Notes under the pieces: generated by a model | What the model was told of the DNA's origin: nothing | Seen by the model: the letters and a program-made list of their open reading frames with translations, nothing else | The model's database searches: none | Shown here: in pieces, positions 51,527-60,591 of the stretch | Position numbering within the stretch: the stretch's first letter is position 1 | Layout: every line of letters begins with the position of its first letter | Position numbers and translations under genes: made by a program | Assembly: GCF_030409635.1 (NCBI RefSeq) | Contig: NZ_JAUFQF010000001.1 | Location: forward strand, 186,001-250,000 | DNA: 64,000 nt | DNA from: Vibrio agarivorans | GTDB lineage: Bacteria; Pseudomonadota; Gammaproteobacteria; Enterobacterales; Vibrionaceae | Reading direction: 5' to 3'

Positions 51527-51727
51527 TTATGCTGCATATTTTGACAGCTCGTGCGGGTAGATGCGCATTCCTGTCATTGTGTTCTCATACACTGAGTATT
51601 CTTTAAGGTATGACCAAGCGGTGATATCCGTGCCAGTGCGTGTTGCTAGGCGAAGAATCATGTTGTCGATATCACGACCAGCATAGTCTTTTTGAGGGAC
51701 AAATAGGTTTTTGATTACTGTTAACAT
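51527..51727 (-). CDS. Small hypothetical protein, 66 aa
   Basis: A soluble 66-residue protein (MLTVIKNLFVPQKDYAGRDI, then DNMILRLATRTGTDITAWSY and a tail ending HELSKYAA). The start is convincing: GGAG with 7-base spacing before the ATG. No family recognised. It lies between gene-free stretches of moderate length; an AT-rich region of about 240 bases (51728-51975) separates it from the DUF6482-type gene. Confidence 0.65.
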   Translation of the reverse strand: MLTVIKNLFVPQKDYAGRDIDNMILRLATRTGTDITAWSYLKEYSVYENTMTGMRIYPHELSKYAA

Positions 51728-51975
51728 AGTAAAACTCCGTTTTGTAATTAACTTTCAGGTATGTATGTTAAATACAATAGACTAAAAAAATAATGTGATC
51801 AAGGTCGAGTTTATTGTGTCATTTAACTTTCATATTGTGAAATTTAATAACATTACTATCAATCAGATTGTGCAACTGTTGCACTGTTTAACTAGCGATA
51901 TTATTAAATACTAAAGATCCATCACTGATCGGTTGCGTACGAGACTGTGTTTGTTAACCTAGTTTGGAGCGCACT

Positions 51976-52227
51976 ATGGACTTAATCGTTGAATCGTTTG
52001 AAGGTGATATTTACCTCGCTTACAAGGTGCGTGGCACACACCGGCAGGTACTCGAAGACGAACGTCACCAGCCGCTTCGCTTTAATAGCCTCAATCAAAT
52101 CAAAGAATACTGTGCTCATGAAGAGTATCTCACCGCGACCTTAATGCATTACAGCGCGTACAACGAAATGTGCGGTTCAATGGACGAACCACATGAGCCT
52201 GCCAAAATAGACTTAAAATGGTTTTAG
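51976..52227 (+). CDS. DUF6482-like small protein, 83 aa
   Basis: The protein reads MDLIVESFEGDIYLAYKVRG through PLRFNSLNQIKEYCAHEEYL to MHYSAYNEMCGS, a pattern I associate with DUF6482 proteins of gammaproteobacteria (beta-rich N-terminus, LRF-S-L motif, then SAYxEM). Function unknown. ATG 51976 is preceded by GGAG; the frame opens at a TTG at 51964. It is not near the flavin-reductase reading frame except that its stop lies 52 bases from that gene's displaced end. Confidence 0.7.
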   Translation: MDLIVESFEGDIYLAYKVRGTHRQVLEDERHQPLRFNSLNQIKEYCAHEEYLTATLMHYSAYNEMCGSMDEPHEPAKIDLKWF

Positions 52228-52518
52228 TTGACGACAGCGATCGCTATTGGATCTGCGAGTGCAGGCCATCGATACACCTCTACTCAAAAGCACTCCAAGA
52301 CGTTGCATCGCCCTCTTTGGTAAGAGGGTGAATCTTTTTGTCTGGCTTTGCATAGCTTAGTCGAGCCACTCGCTGTGTGACGTGGTAACTATCAAGGCCG
52401 GAGACGGACACAATATCAAGCGTCTCAATATCGATATAGCCATCAGTGTAGTGGCATAGTTAATTTGGCCACCTGATTAGAGGTGTTAGAATGCACCTCG
52501 TACACAACAGGTGAAACT

Positions 52519-53696
<1,178 letters not shown>

Positions 53697-54424
53697 CCAC
53701 TACACAGGCATCACCGCGCGTTCTGGAACAATAACGTTATGAATTTCACCAATAATAAGCTCCGTTTGATTAACGGCTAAAGTTTGGTGTTCGACTAATC
53801 TCATTGCGAGCTTCAATGGACTTTCTAAAACGAAAGGCGCGGTAAAGCCATCAACGTAATAAGGAGAGAGATGGGCTTTATCAAACTCAGATTCACTCCT
53901 GTCATATCTCGCTGAGGTTTGATGAGCAGACGTAAGAAATTCAAGTGCTACAGCGTTAATGGTATAGCACTCAGTAGCAAGTATGTTTTCTAGTGTATGA
54001 CGCTCAACACGATTAGGGCGAATTATAAAACCCATTAAGGGTGGCTCAGCACCAAGATGGAATACTGAGCTAACAATAGATAAGTTGGTATTGCCATTCT
54101 TATCACAGGTACCGATAAGGTTTGCACTTTTAAACCCTGATAAACTATTGATGAATCGTACACGTTTTCTCGGTTCCATATTAGCGATGCTGCGAGAGTC
54201 ATAGTGCATCTGAACCTTCCTAGTCAGTGTCTTATCTCTTTATTGTAGGCTTTACGCTTGAAAGCTGACGGAGATCATTATAGTGAATACAACGGGTGAG
54301 GATATTAATGCCATTCTTTGAAACACAAGTAATTGTGGTAACTCGACTTTATCATCCTATACTCCAACTAATGGCTGTGCATATTCGTGCAAGCTTCTGA
54401 TAAATTTAACAAAGGTTTAGGGCA

Positions 54425-54571
54425 ATGATGAGGAAGGTTCGAATCGCATGTTGGAGTGTCGTCGTGATCGCAAGTATCAGTAGTTATCTCTATTTTGCGT
54501 ATTTTGAATCAACACACAATGTACCGCATATTGAGCAACTATCACCGCACTCCGTTGAGCACGGTCATTAG
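54425..54571 (+). CDS. 48-residue membrane micropeptide before the sensor kinase
   Basis: The peptide starts MMRKVRIACWSVVVIASISS, continues YLYFAYFESTHN, and ends with the histidine-bearing tail VPHIEQLSPHSVEHGH. A short basic N-terminus, one helix (about residues 7-27) and a C-terminal tail predicted on the outer face suggest type II-like topology. AGGG precedes the ATG. It ends 28 bases before the sensor-kinase ATG on the same strand, so they are probably cotranscribed. It could modulate or be sensed by the kinase; no family recognised. The upstream 54210-54424 holds nothing else. Confidence 0.5.
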   Translation: MMRKVRIACWSVVVIASISSYLYFAYFESTHNVPHIEQLSPHSVEHGH

Positions 54572-54599
54572 CGATTAGACCCGATGGCGAGGGCTTACA

Positions 54600-55976
54600 A
54601 TGAAATATCTGAATACTTTTGAGTCGATAGCAACGTTATTCATCGCTGTTTTGGCATCGGTATTTTTCGCTTTTAGTGCTCAATACAATTTAGTGTCAAA
54701 GCTTGAACATGCTTTTGTGAACCACTCAGAAAATCTTGTTGTACTCAAAAACCAATCATTGAAGCTGCCCTTTAATAATGAGGAACACAGAGCACAGCTT
54801 GCCTCTCACATCGACTCAGCCATTACTCAACTCGAAGTACTGAACAAAGTCGCTACAGATATTGAAAGGGCTTTTCCGCCTCTATTTTGGCTAGGAGAAA
54901 GCAATCTTGATGAGGTTGAAGTCTATTATGAAACAGCTGGGGAGTATCTGATTTTTCTCGCGTTAATCACTGATTCTTCTGATGTTGAGTCGCAATCTAG
55001 TGCTTACGTTGATGAAGAGACAATGAACGCTATCTTAAATGAAGAAGTTCACTATGCTGGTGTTGCTATTCATGAACACTTAATGAGTGCACTATTCACC
55101 ACTAGCGATGGTGTTTTTCTCGCATTAGCGTCGATCTTTGGCGCGATATTTCTGATTATCATTTCGCTTCTGTATCGGTACATCAAGGCGCTAAAAAGAA
55201 CGCAAACTGAACTGGAAGAGTCCTTGATTAAGGCGGAGCAGGCGAGCCACGCTAAGAGTTTATTCCTCTCCTCGATGACTCATGAATTTAGAACGCCGAT
55301 GAATGGTGTATTGGGTATTGCTGAACTGCTAAAAGAGGATGAGCGCCTTAAAGAAGAACACCGTGAAAACGTGAAAATACTCATTGATTCCGGCACAAGG
55401 TTGTTAACCCTTTTAGAAGATGTACTTACCTACTCAACAATTGAACAAGGTCGAACGAAGCTAGTCGAGCACCCGTTTACCATTCCTTCACTGATATACC
55501 CATTTGAAAGCATCTTTAGAGAAGAATGCAGTAATAAAGGCATCACCTTTGATATTCATAATCACCTAAATGACGAAGATGTCCTATTTGGAGACCAAGT
55601 TAAAATACGCAAAGTGATTTTTCATTTGTTGAGCAATGCCATTAAGTTTACCCGTGATGGTTGTGTTGAATTACGACTGGATTATCAACAGGTATCGAAT
55701 GAGCTTGTCATTACGGTTACCGACTCTGGTATTGGCATTGATGAAACCATACAGAGAAGGATCTTTGAGGCGTTTGAGCAAGGGGACGGAAGCTTTTCAA
55801 GAGAATATGAAGGAGCAGGTCTCGGGTTAACGATTGTCAATAGTATTGCAGCTTGTATGGATGGCAACGTAGAACTAAACAGTGACGTTGGGAAAGGAAC
55901 GCGCTTTACTGTTCGTTTGCATGTACAAAAGGAACTACCACCTGAGGTGCTGGGAGTTGAGGCTGTCACTACGTAA
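54600..55976 (+). CDS. Membrane sensor histidine kinase (orphan)
   Basis: A 458-residue kinase: helix 1 (about 10-28), a periplasmic sensing domain (about 30-165, rich in acidic residues and with no known fold recognised), helix 2 (about 170-192), then the HisKA dimerisation domain with phospho-acceptor H228 in SSMTHEFRTPMNG and the HATPase domain with N-box HLLSNAIKFT, G1 DSGIGID and G2 GAGLGLTIV. It resembles the catalytic core of hybrid BarA/ArcB-type kinases but lacks receiver and Hpt domains, and no response regulator is adjacent. It must therefore act on a remote partner. A membrane micropeptide gene precedes it. Confidence 0.9.
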   Translation: MKYLNTFESIATLFIAVLASVFFAFSAQYNLVSKLEHAFVNHSENLVVLKNQSLKLPFNNEEHRAQLASHIDSAITQLEVLNKVATDIERAFPPLFWLGESNLDEVEVYYETAGEYLIFLALITDSSDVESQSSAYVDEETMNAILNEEVHYAGVAIHEHLMSALFTTSDGVFLALASIFGAIFLIIISLLYRYIKALKRTQTELEESLIKAEQASHAKSLFLSSMTHEFRTPMNGVLGIAELLKEDERLKEEHRENVKILIDSGTRLLTLLEDVLTYSTIEQGRTKLVEHPFTIPSLIYPFESIFREECSNKGITFDIHNHLNDEDVLFGDQVKIRKVIFHLLSNAIKFTRDGCVELRLDYQQVSNELVITVTDSGIGIDETIQRRIFEAFEQGDGSFSREYEGAGLGLTIVNSIAACMDGNVELNSDVGKGTRFTVRLHVQKELPPEVLGVEAVTT

Positions 55977-56035
55977 CTACCGACCTTAAAGTCGACTTAC
56001 TTCCTCAAGCCATTGTTGGTAGGGTACCTTAGGTT

Positions 56036-56066
56036 AATGGTTCAGAAATAGAGTTTCTGAACCATT
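56036..56066. terminator. Bidirectional terminator
   Basis: A perfect 13-bp stem AATGGTTCAGAAA/TTTCTGAACCATT with a 5-base loop lies between the convergent kinase and peroxiredoxin genes. Confidence 0.75.
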
Positions 56067-56077
56067 AGAAAGTAAAG

Positions 56078-56554
56078 TTATTTCAAAGCAGCAAGGATGG
56101 TTTCAGCTTTGCTCGCTTCGAATTGTTTTGCTTCTTCCACGTTGAGTTGTGTGACCACACCATTGTCTATAATCATGGCATATCGTTGTGAGCGAACACC
56201 ACCAAATGCAGCAGTATCCATTTCGAGCCCCAGTGATTTAGTAAAACTGGCATCGCCATCGGCAAGCATCATAATCTCGTTCGCGTTTTGAGCCTCGCCC
56301 CATGCTTGCATCACAAATGCATCATTAACCGAAACACATGCGATGATATCAACGCCTGCCGCTTTAATTTCGTCCGCTAATACGACATAGCCAGGTAAGT
56401 GCGCTTCTGAACAGGTTGGTGTGAATGCCCCTGGTACCGCAAAGAGTACAACGCGCTTGTTGGCAAAGAGCTCATCTGTATTGTGAGTAATCATCCCAGA
56501 TTCTGCTAATTCGCTGAGGTTTGCAGTAGGTAATGTTTGGCCTGTTTGAATCAT
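56078..56554 (-). CDS. Peroxiredoxin, Prx5 subfamily
   Basis: A 158-residue thiol peroxidase. The peroxidatic cysteine lies in PGAFTPTCSEAHLPGY (C48), with VVLFAVPGAFTP as the preceding strand-loop and the conserved arginine in GVRSQRYAMIIDNG. No glutaredoxin domain is fused, unlike some marine Prx5 proteins. It reduces H2O2 and organic peroxides using glutathione/glutaredoxin or thioredoxin. The start is ATG 56554 after AAGG; the frame is open to 56623 but without a ribosome site. Confidence 0.9.
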   Translation of the reverse strand: MIQTGQTLPTANLSELAESGMITHNTDELFANKRVVLFAVPGAFTPTCSEAHLPGYVVLADEIKAAGVDIIACVSVNDAFVMQAWGEAQNANEIMMLADGDASFTKSLGLEMDTAAFGGVRSQRYAMIIDNGVVTQLNVEEAKQFEASKAETILAALK

Positions 56555-56679
56555 ATCGACTTTCCTTGTTGTGTTTCCATGATGTATTGGAGTGGTCAGT
56601 GTAGTCACTAAAATTCCGAACAACCATTATATCCAACGGTTTGTGTCGGCAATGTAACACTGATAAGGCACTAACAAGC

Positions 56680-56717
56680 GGGGCCAGAGTCAATTATGAT
56701 GTTTTGGATCTGACCCC
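56680..56717. repeat. 38-bp palindromic repeat, copy 1
   Basis: GGGGCCAGAGTCAA, a 14-base centre and TCTGACCCC form an imperfect 9-bp hairpin, followed by GTTTTAG. Its length and arms match the element at 57412, in the same orientation. It can serve as a terminator for the SGNH-hydrolase gene and is REP/MITE-like. Confidence 0.7.
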
Positions 56718-56743
56718 GTTTTAGTTCGCCGGTATTCGCTTTG

Positions 56744-57364
56744 CTAAAGTATCGTTGGGATACGTTCAGCGAGAATGTTGGCAAACTTTTCATGTTGATC
56801 GACTTGCCAGTGAATACCTTCTTTTGGGCAAGGCTGTACCTCAGTAGCGGCATCGAAAAAATGGCAGGCTAATTCTTCGGAACGAAGTTTGTAGTAGTGC
56901 CCAAGCTGTTTAGATTTTTCTTCTGCGTGGGTAAACCCTTCTTGGTTTGGGTCTGATTCATATACATGAGCTGGAGAGACCAATAGGACTTCGGGCGGCT
57001 TTGCCATGAACCCGTGATGGAAGTTTTGTATGACCTGAACAAGTCTTGCTGCGCCTTTCGATATATCACTGGCTGTTACATTGAATCGAGTTTTTAGATC
57101 ATTGGTGCCAAGCATCAAAACCACAAGATCGGGGTGGTGGCTCTCTAAACAAGGTAATAGATAGTCGAGTCCTTTTTTGCCCGGTTCAAATGGGTCTTCA
57201 AACACCGTTGTTCGACTGTTTAATCCTTCTTCAATGACGAGGTACTCCTCAGGGAGTTTGTTTTGTAGCAGCTTTGTCCAGCGTTCTTCAGAGCTATATC
57301 TGCGCGGAAGATCAGGAGAATAGCCCCATGTATTTGAGTCGCCAAAACATAAAATGGTTTTCAT
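56744..57364 (-). CDS. SGNH/GDSL-family hydrolase
   Basis: A 206-residue cytoplasmic esterase-like protein: block I CFGDSNTWGYSPDLPRR with the nucleophile serine (about residue 9), block III GTNDLKTRF (about 91-99) and block V GIHW with the catalytic histidine near the C-terminus. It resembles the arylesterase/acetylxylan-esterase subgroup of SGNH hydrolases. No signal peptide. The start is ATG 57364 after GAGGA; the frame opens earlier at 57379. The gene is bracketed by two 38-bp palindromic repeats. Confidence 0.85.
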   Translation of the reverse strand: MKTILCFGDSNTWGYSPDLPRRYSSEERWTKLLQNKLPEEYLVIEEGLNSRTTVFEDPFEPGKKGLDYLLPCLESHHPDLVVLMLGTNDLKTRFNVTASDISKGAARLVQVIQNFHHGFMAKPPEVLLVSPAHVYESDPNQEGFTHAEEKSKQLGHYYKLRSEELACHFFDAATEVQPCPKEGIHWQVDQHEKFANILAERIPTIL

Positions 57365-57411
57365 TGTTGTCCTCATCATAAGAGTTTGTTGATCAAACTT
57401 AATTTAGTGTT

Positions 57412-57449
57412 GGGGTCAGAGTCAAAGTAGGTGGTTTGGCTCTGACCCC
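57412..57449. repeat. 38-bp palindromic repeat, copy 2
   Basis: GGGGTCAGAGTCAAAGTAGG then TGGTTTGGCTCTGACCCC: a perfect 10-bp stem GGGGTCAGAG/CTCTGACCCC. It differs from copy 1 mainly in the loop. The two copies flank the SGNH-hydrolase gene in direct orientation. It also lies at the 3' end of the LysR gene and may terminate it. Confidence 0.75.
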
Positions 57450-57458
57450 TGTGTATGT

Positions 57459-58412
57459 TTAATCTACTGGCCATTCGTGCTCACCGATGCTCCCTTTTTC
57501 AATGAGTCTTGCTCTAAGCTCACTAATGACTTGTTTGAGCTGATCTCGAATCAAACGAATAGCTGGTGAGATTAACTGCCTGCTGGGGAGCATCAGCCAC
57601 ATTTCGGTATTCGGGATATGGTAATCCGTCAAAATTCGCTCTAAGCGTCCGTTTAACAGATCTTCTCCTACATCGATAGCTGATTTCTTGGCAATCCCAA
57701 CACCATCTACACACCAGCGACGAACAATATCACCATCGTTTACTGCTCGGTTGCTGTTCAGTTTAATTTTATATTGCTGATCATCATGGTCATAAAGCTC
57801 CCACGTGTCGTGGACAACTTCATACAGCTTATAAAGAAGCGCATTGTGGTCAGGTAGTTCCGCTGGTGAGGTAGGCTCGCCGTACTTTTCTTTATAACTA
57901 GGAGCAGCACAAATCACGTGGGGAATATTGCATATTTTGAAACCATAGAGATTAGAATCTAGCGCCGCATCTTTAGTCATAGCACGCAATGCGACATCGA
58001 CACCATCGCGATAGAAATCGGTACGACTGTCACTTGCATGCAGGCGTAAAGTGAGTGATGGGTGCTCCTCCATCACCTTATTGAGTAGGTCTTTCATCAA
58101 GTTTCGTCCCATCTCAGATGAAACCGCAATCTTGAGTTCACCACCAATGGCTTGCTGCTCCTCATGGATAAGAATTTGCCCCTGTTGAAGAAGATCTAGA
58201 GCTTGCTGACATAGAGGCAGGTAGCGCTCGGCTTCTGGCGTTAGGCGCAGCTGACGCGTGGTGCGAACAAATATCTGAGCCCCAAGCGCTTGCTCAATGC
58301 GTTTTACTGCAATGCTCGCGGCAGAGGAGCTAATATCGAGCTGATTCGCGGCAGCGGTAATAGATTGAAGCTCTGCTACTTTGAGTAGGACTTGTAAATC
58401 TGCAATTTTCAT
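57459..58412 (-). CDS. LysR-family transcriptional regulator
   Basis: A 317-residue LysR protein with MKIADLQVLLKVAELQSITA and AANQLDISSSAASIAVKRIE as the helix-turn-helix, linker TTRQLRLTPEAERY, and an effector domain (GGELKIAVSSEMGRNLMKDL, DVALRAMTKDAALDSN). It is divergent from the DUF4437 cupin gene at 58539 with a 126-base gap and is the likely regulator of the cupin/DUF3299 pair. The start at ATG 58412 fits the family; the frame opens at 58445. Ribosome site weak. Confidence 0.88.
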   Translation of the reverse strand: MKIADLQVLLKVAELQSITAAANQLDISSSAASIAVKRIEQALGAQIFVRTTRQLRLTPEAERYLPLCQQALDLLQQGQILIHEEQQAIGGELKIAVSSEMGRNLMKDLLNKVMEEHPSLTLRLHASDSRTDFYRDGVDVALRAMTKDAALDSNLYGFKICNIPHVICAAPSYKEKYGEPTSPAELPDHNALLYKLYEVVHDTWELYDHDDQQYKIKLNSNRAVNDGDIVRRWCVDGVGIAKKSAIDVGEDLLNGRLERILTDYHIPNTEMWLMLPSRQLISPAIRLIRDQLKQVISELRARLIEKGSIGEHEWPVD

Positions 58413-58538
58413 AGCGTTTGTTGTTCTCACATATTGATTGTCCACGTTTTGACGAAAATGTTTTAAACATTTGCCCGTTTATCGAATTAATAGCAGGTCA
58501 TAGAATCTCTATCAAGCTAAACCGATGGAGAAAACATC

Positions 58539-59357
58539 ATGACAAACGTATTTAAAAACACCGCTTTTGCACTTGCAGCAACACTACTTTCTACTTCTCT
58601 TTACGCTGCCGATAACGCATCAAAAGTGGTTTCTGCAGATGATATTGAATGGGGCTATCTAAACCCGCTTCGTGGTGTATTGAGCCCAGGTGCCGCAGAC
58701 TTATGGGGTGACCGCACAACAGATACCGCGACTGGTATGCTGGTTCGTTTCAATAAAGGTTTTGAGTCACCACCACACATCCACAACATCACTTACCGCG
58801 GAATTGTGATTGATGGCCAAATGCACAACGATGACCCGACAGCAGAGAAAATGTGGATGCCAACAGGCTCATTTTGGACACAGCCAGCAGGCGAAGACCA
58901 TACAACCGCAGCCAATGGCGAGAACAACCTAATTTACCTAGAAATTGACGCAGGCCCTTACCTTGTTCGCCCGTCAGAGGAGCGTTTTGATAATGGTGAG
59001 CGCCCGCTAAACCTGCACCGCGATAATATCGTTTGGTTAGATGACAATGATTTGGTGGATGTAACTGCGAAAGGTGTTCAGTCAACTTATGTTTGGGGTA
59101 GTACGTCAGATATGGGCGGCTCAATGGTGAAACTGCCTGTGGGTTACAAAGGTGAGATTAAAACTGATGCCAGTGAGTTTCGTGCGGTTGTGATTTCAGG
59201 TGAAGTGGAATATCGATCAGCGGAGCAAGATAAGCTGTCGTTGACTGCGGGCAGCTATGTTGAATCGCAAGGTGATTTCACACATATCATTGAAAACAAG
59301 AGCGATAGAGAAACAACCATCTACATTCGCACTAACACGAAATACCAAGTTAACTAA
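58539..59357 (+). CDS. Exported DUF4437 bicupin-type protein
   Basis: A 272-residue secreted protein (signal peptide cleaved after LYA, about residue 23) with two cupin-like halves. The first (about 60-140) has PPHIHNITYRGIVIDGQMHN and the metal-type histidines; the second (about 185-270) has ITMGG-type SDMGGSMVKLPVGYKGEI and VISGEVEYR. DUF4437 proteins are periplasmic cupins of unknown enzymology. The gene is divergent from a LysR regulator and followed 71 bases later by a DUF3299 gene, so the three may be one functional group. Codon use is optimised. Confidence 0.85.
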   Translation: MTNVFKNTAFALAATLLSTSLYAADNASKVVSADDIEWGYLNPLRGVLSPGAADLWGDRTTDTATGMLVRFNKGFESPPHIHNITYRGIVIDGQMHNDDPTAEKMWMPTGSFWTQPAGEDHTTAANGENNLIYLEIDAGPYLVRPSEERFDNGERPLNLHRDNIVWLDDNDLVDVTAKGVQSTYVWGSTSDMGGSMVKLPVGYKGEIKTDASEFRAVVISGEVEYRSAEQDKLSLTAGSYVESQGDFTHIIENKSDRETTIYIRTNTKYQVN

Positions 59358-59428
59358 CTGCTTGAGCCTCTGATCTGCATGTTTGTTCGATTAGGGGCTT
59401 TCCCTGTATATAAAGCGTAGGGTTTTCC

Positions 59429-59947
59429 ATGATGAATATCTTTAAGATGATAGTTGCTGCGGCACTAATGTCTGTCGCACCGTTTTTCACGGCTAATAGC
59501 ATTGCACAAGAGCAAAGCGTGGTTGAGCTTGAGTGGCAAGACCTCATTCCCGAGTCAGAGCGCAGCAGAGTCGCAGAGCTTCAAGCATTGGCATTAGACC
59601 ACAATAACGGTCAAGCGGAGCAGCTTGTCATGGGAGATGTGCGACCTGAACTCGATGGCGATATGGTTAAAATTCCGGGGTTTGTTATTCCACTAGAAGG
59701 TGATTCGGATACGATAACCGAGTTCTTGCTTGTCCCGTTTTACGGAGCATGTATTCACGTACCACCACCGCCGCCAAACCAAATTATTCATGTAAAGTTT
59801 GAGCAAGGTGCACCAACCAAAGACTTGTGGGATCTTGTTTATATTACAGGGACACTGAAAGCACAGACACTGCTCACTGAGTCTATCGGTGTTGAGTCGG
59901 GTTACGCGATAGCGGGCGCTGTGTTAGAAACTTACGATAAAGTGTGA
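59429..59947 (+). CDS. DUF3299 periplasmic protein (copy 2)
   Basis: A 172-residue protein with a signal peptide (cleaved near SIA, about 26) and the DUF3299 domain: LEWQDLIPESERSRVAEL, IPGFVIPLEGDSDTITEFLLVPF (in pieces) and GACIHVPPPPPNQ, followed by VYITGTLKAQTLL. It is clearly paralogous to the protein at 26855-27367, yet sits beside a cupin instead of an amidohydrolase. The function is unknown. ATG 59429 is one of two adjacent ATG codons after TAGGG. It is probably in the cupin transcript. Confidence 0.85.
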   Translation: MMNIFKMIVAAALMSVAPFFTANSIAQEQSVVELEWQDLIPESERSRVAELQALALDHNNGQAEQLVMGDVRPELDGDMVKIPGFVIPLEGDSDTITEFLLVPFYGACIHVPPPPPNQIIHVKFEQGAPTKDLWDLVYITGTLKAQTLLTESIGVESGYAIAGAVLETYDKV

Positions 59948-59962
59948 GTTTGTTGAGTTAAG

Positions 59963-60238
59963 CAGCAATATTAATCTTGTCTGACTAGTGCAGAACACCC
60001 AAAAGCAGGTGTACTAATGCAAGGTACAGGGGGAGTACGTAAGCTAAGGTGGGCAAAATAAGGTAGTGGTAAAAGTGGTGGTGTTAGAGTGATTTACTAC
60101 TACCACAGCGAAGAAATACCCGTGTTTTTGCTTTCTCTTTTTGGTAAAAATGAGAAAGCTAACCTATCTAAAGCGGAATGTAACGTTCTTAGTAAACTAA
60201 CCAAAATACTTGCAGACACGTACAGGAGGCAATCATGA
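59963..60238 (+). pseudogene. RelE/ParE-type toxin gene with two in-frame stops
   Basis: In one frame running into the antitoxin gene: QQY, TAA (59972-59974), SCLTSAEHPKAGVLMQGTGG, VRKLRWAK, TAA (60059-60061), GSGKSGGVRVIYYYHSEEIP, VFLLSLFGKNEKANLSKAEC and a normal end ...YRRQS with its TGA overlapping the antitoxin ATG. The HPKAG, GTGGVRKLRWA, GGVRVIYYY and LFGKNEKANLSKAE blocks are the conserved core of RelE/HigB-type mRNA interferases. Two nonsense codons and a lost N-terminus make it non-functional. Family recognition is from motif memory. Confidence 0.8.
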
Positions 60239-60519
60239 CTAGTGCATTTGAAAGTATCCAGCAAGGTCTAATGGAAGCTATAGAGTTTGCCGAAGGCGAA
60301 ACTAAAGGAGCTAAAGTCCATAAATTTGACCCTGTTGATGTTAAAGCCGTGCGGAATAATGTCGCAATGACACAAGCAGAGTTTGCATCTACTTTTGGTA
60401 TTAGTCTTGGCACGCTGCGTCACTGGGAGCGAGGAGACAGAACACCAAGGGGGCCAGCATTAGTGCTACTCAATGTACTTGCGAAAGATCCACAAGCGGT
60501 AATTCGAGCTCTTTCGTAA
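60235..60519 (+). CDS. HigA-like Xre antitoxin (toxin partner dead)
   Basis: A 94-residue helix-turn-helix protein. The N-terminal part (FESIQQGLMEAIEFAEGETK) is the toxin-neutralising region, and the C-terminal Xre domain reads MTQAEFASTFGISLGTLRHW followed by ERGDRTPRGPALVLLNVLAK. It typifies antitoxins encoded downstream of RelE/HigB-type toxins. A strong AGGAGG lies 5 bases before the ATG, and the start overlaps the remnant toxin's stop by 4 bases. The toxin is broken, so this is now an orphan regulator or anti-addiction gene. Confidence 0.85.
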   Translation: MTSAFESIQQGLMEAIEFAEGETKGAKVHKFDPVDVKAVRNNVAMTQAEFASTFGISLGTLRHWERGDRTPRGPALVLLNVLAKDPQAVIRALS

Positions 60520-60550
60520 CCAAATAAAGGCCTCAGATAGGAAGTAAAAA

Positions 60551-60574
60551 GGTTAGGGTGAACTCACTCTAACC
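60551..60574. terminator. Bidirectional terminator
   Basis: A 10-bp stem with one G-U pair (GGTTAGGGTG with CACTCTAACC, 4-base loop), A-run to the left and TTTTA to the right, between the convergent antitoxin and carboxypeptidase genes. Confidence 0.8.
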
Positions 60575-60591
60575 CTTTTATATTCTGCGAT

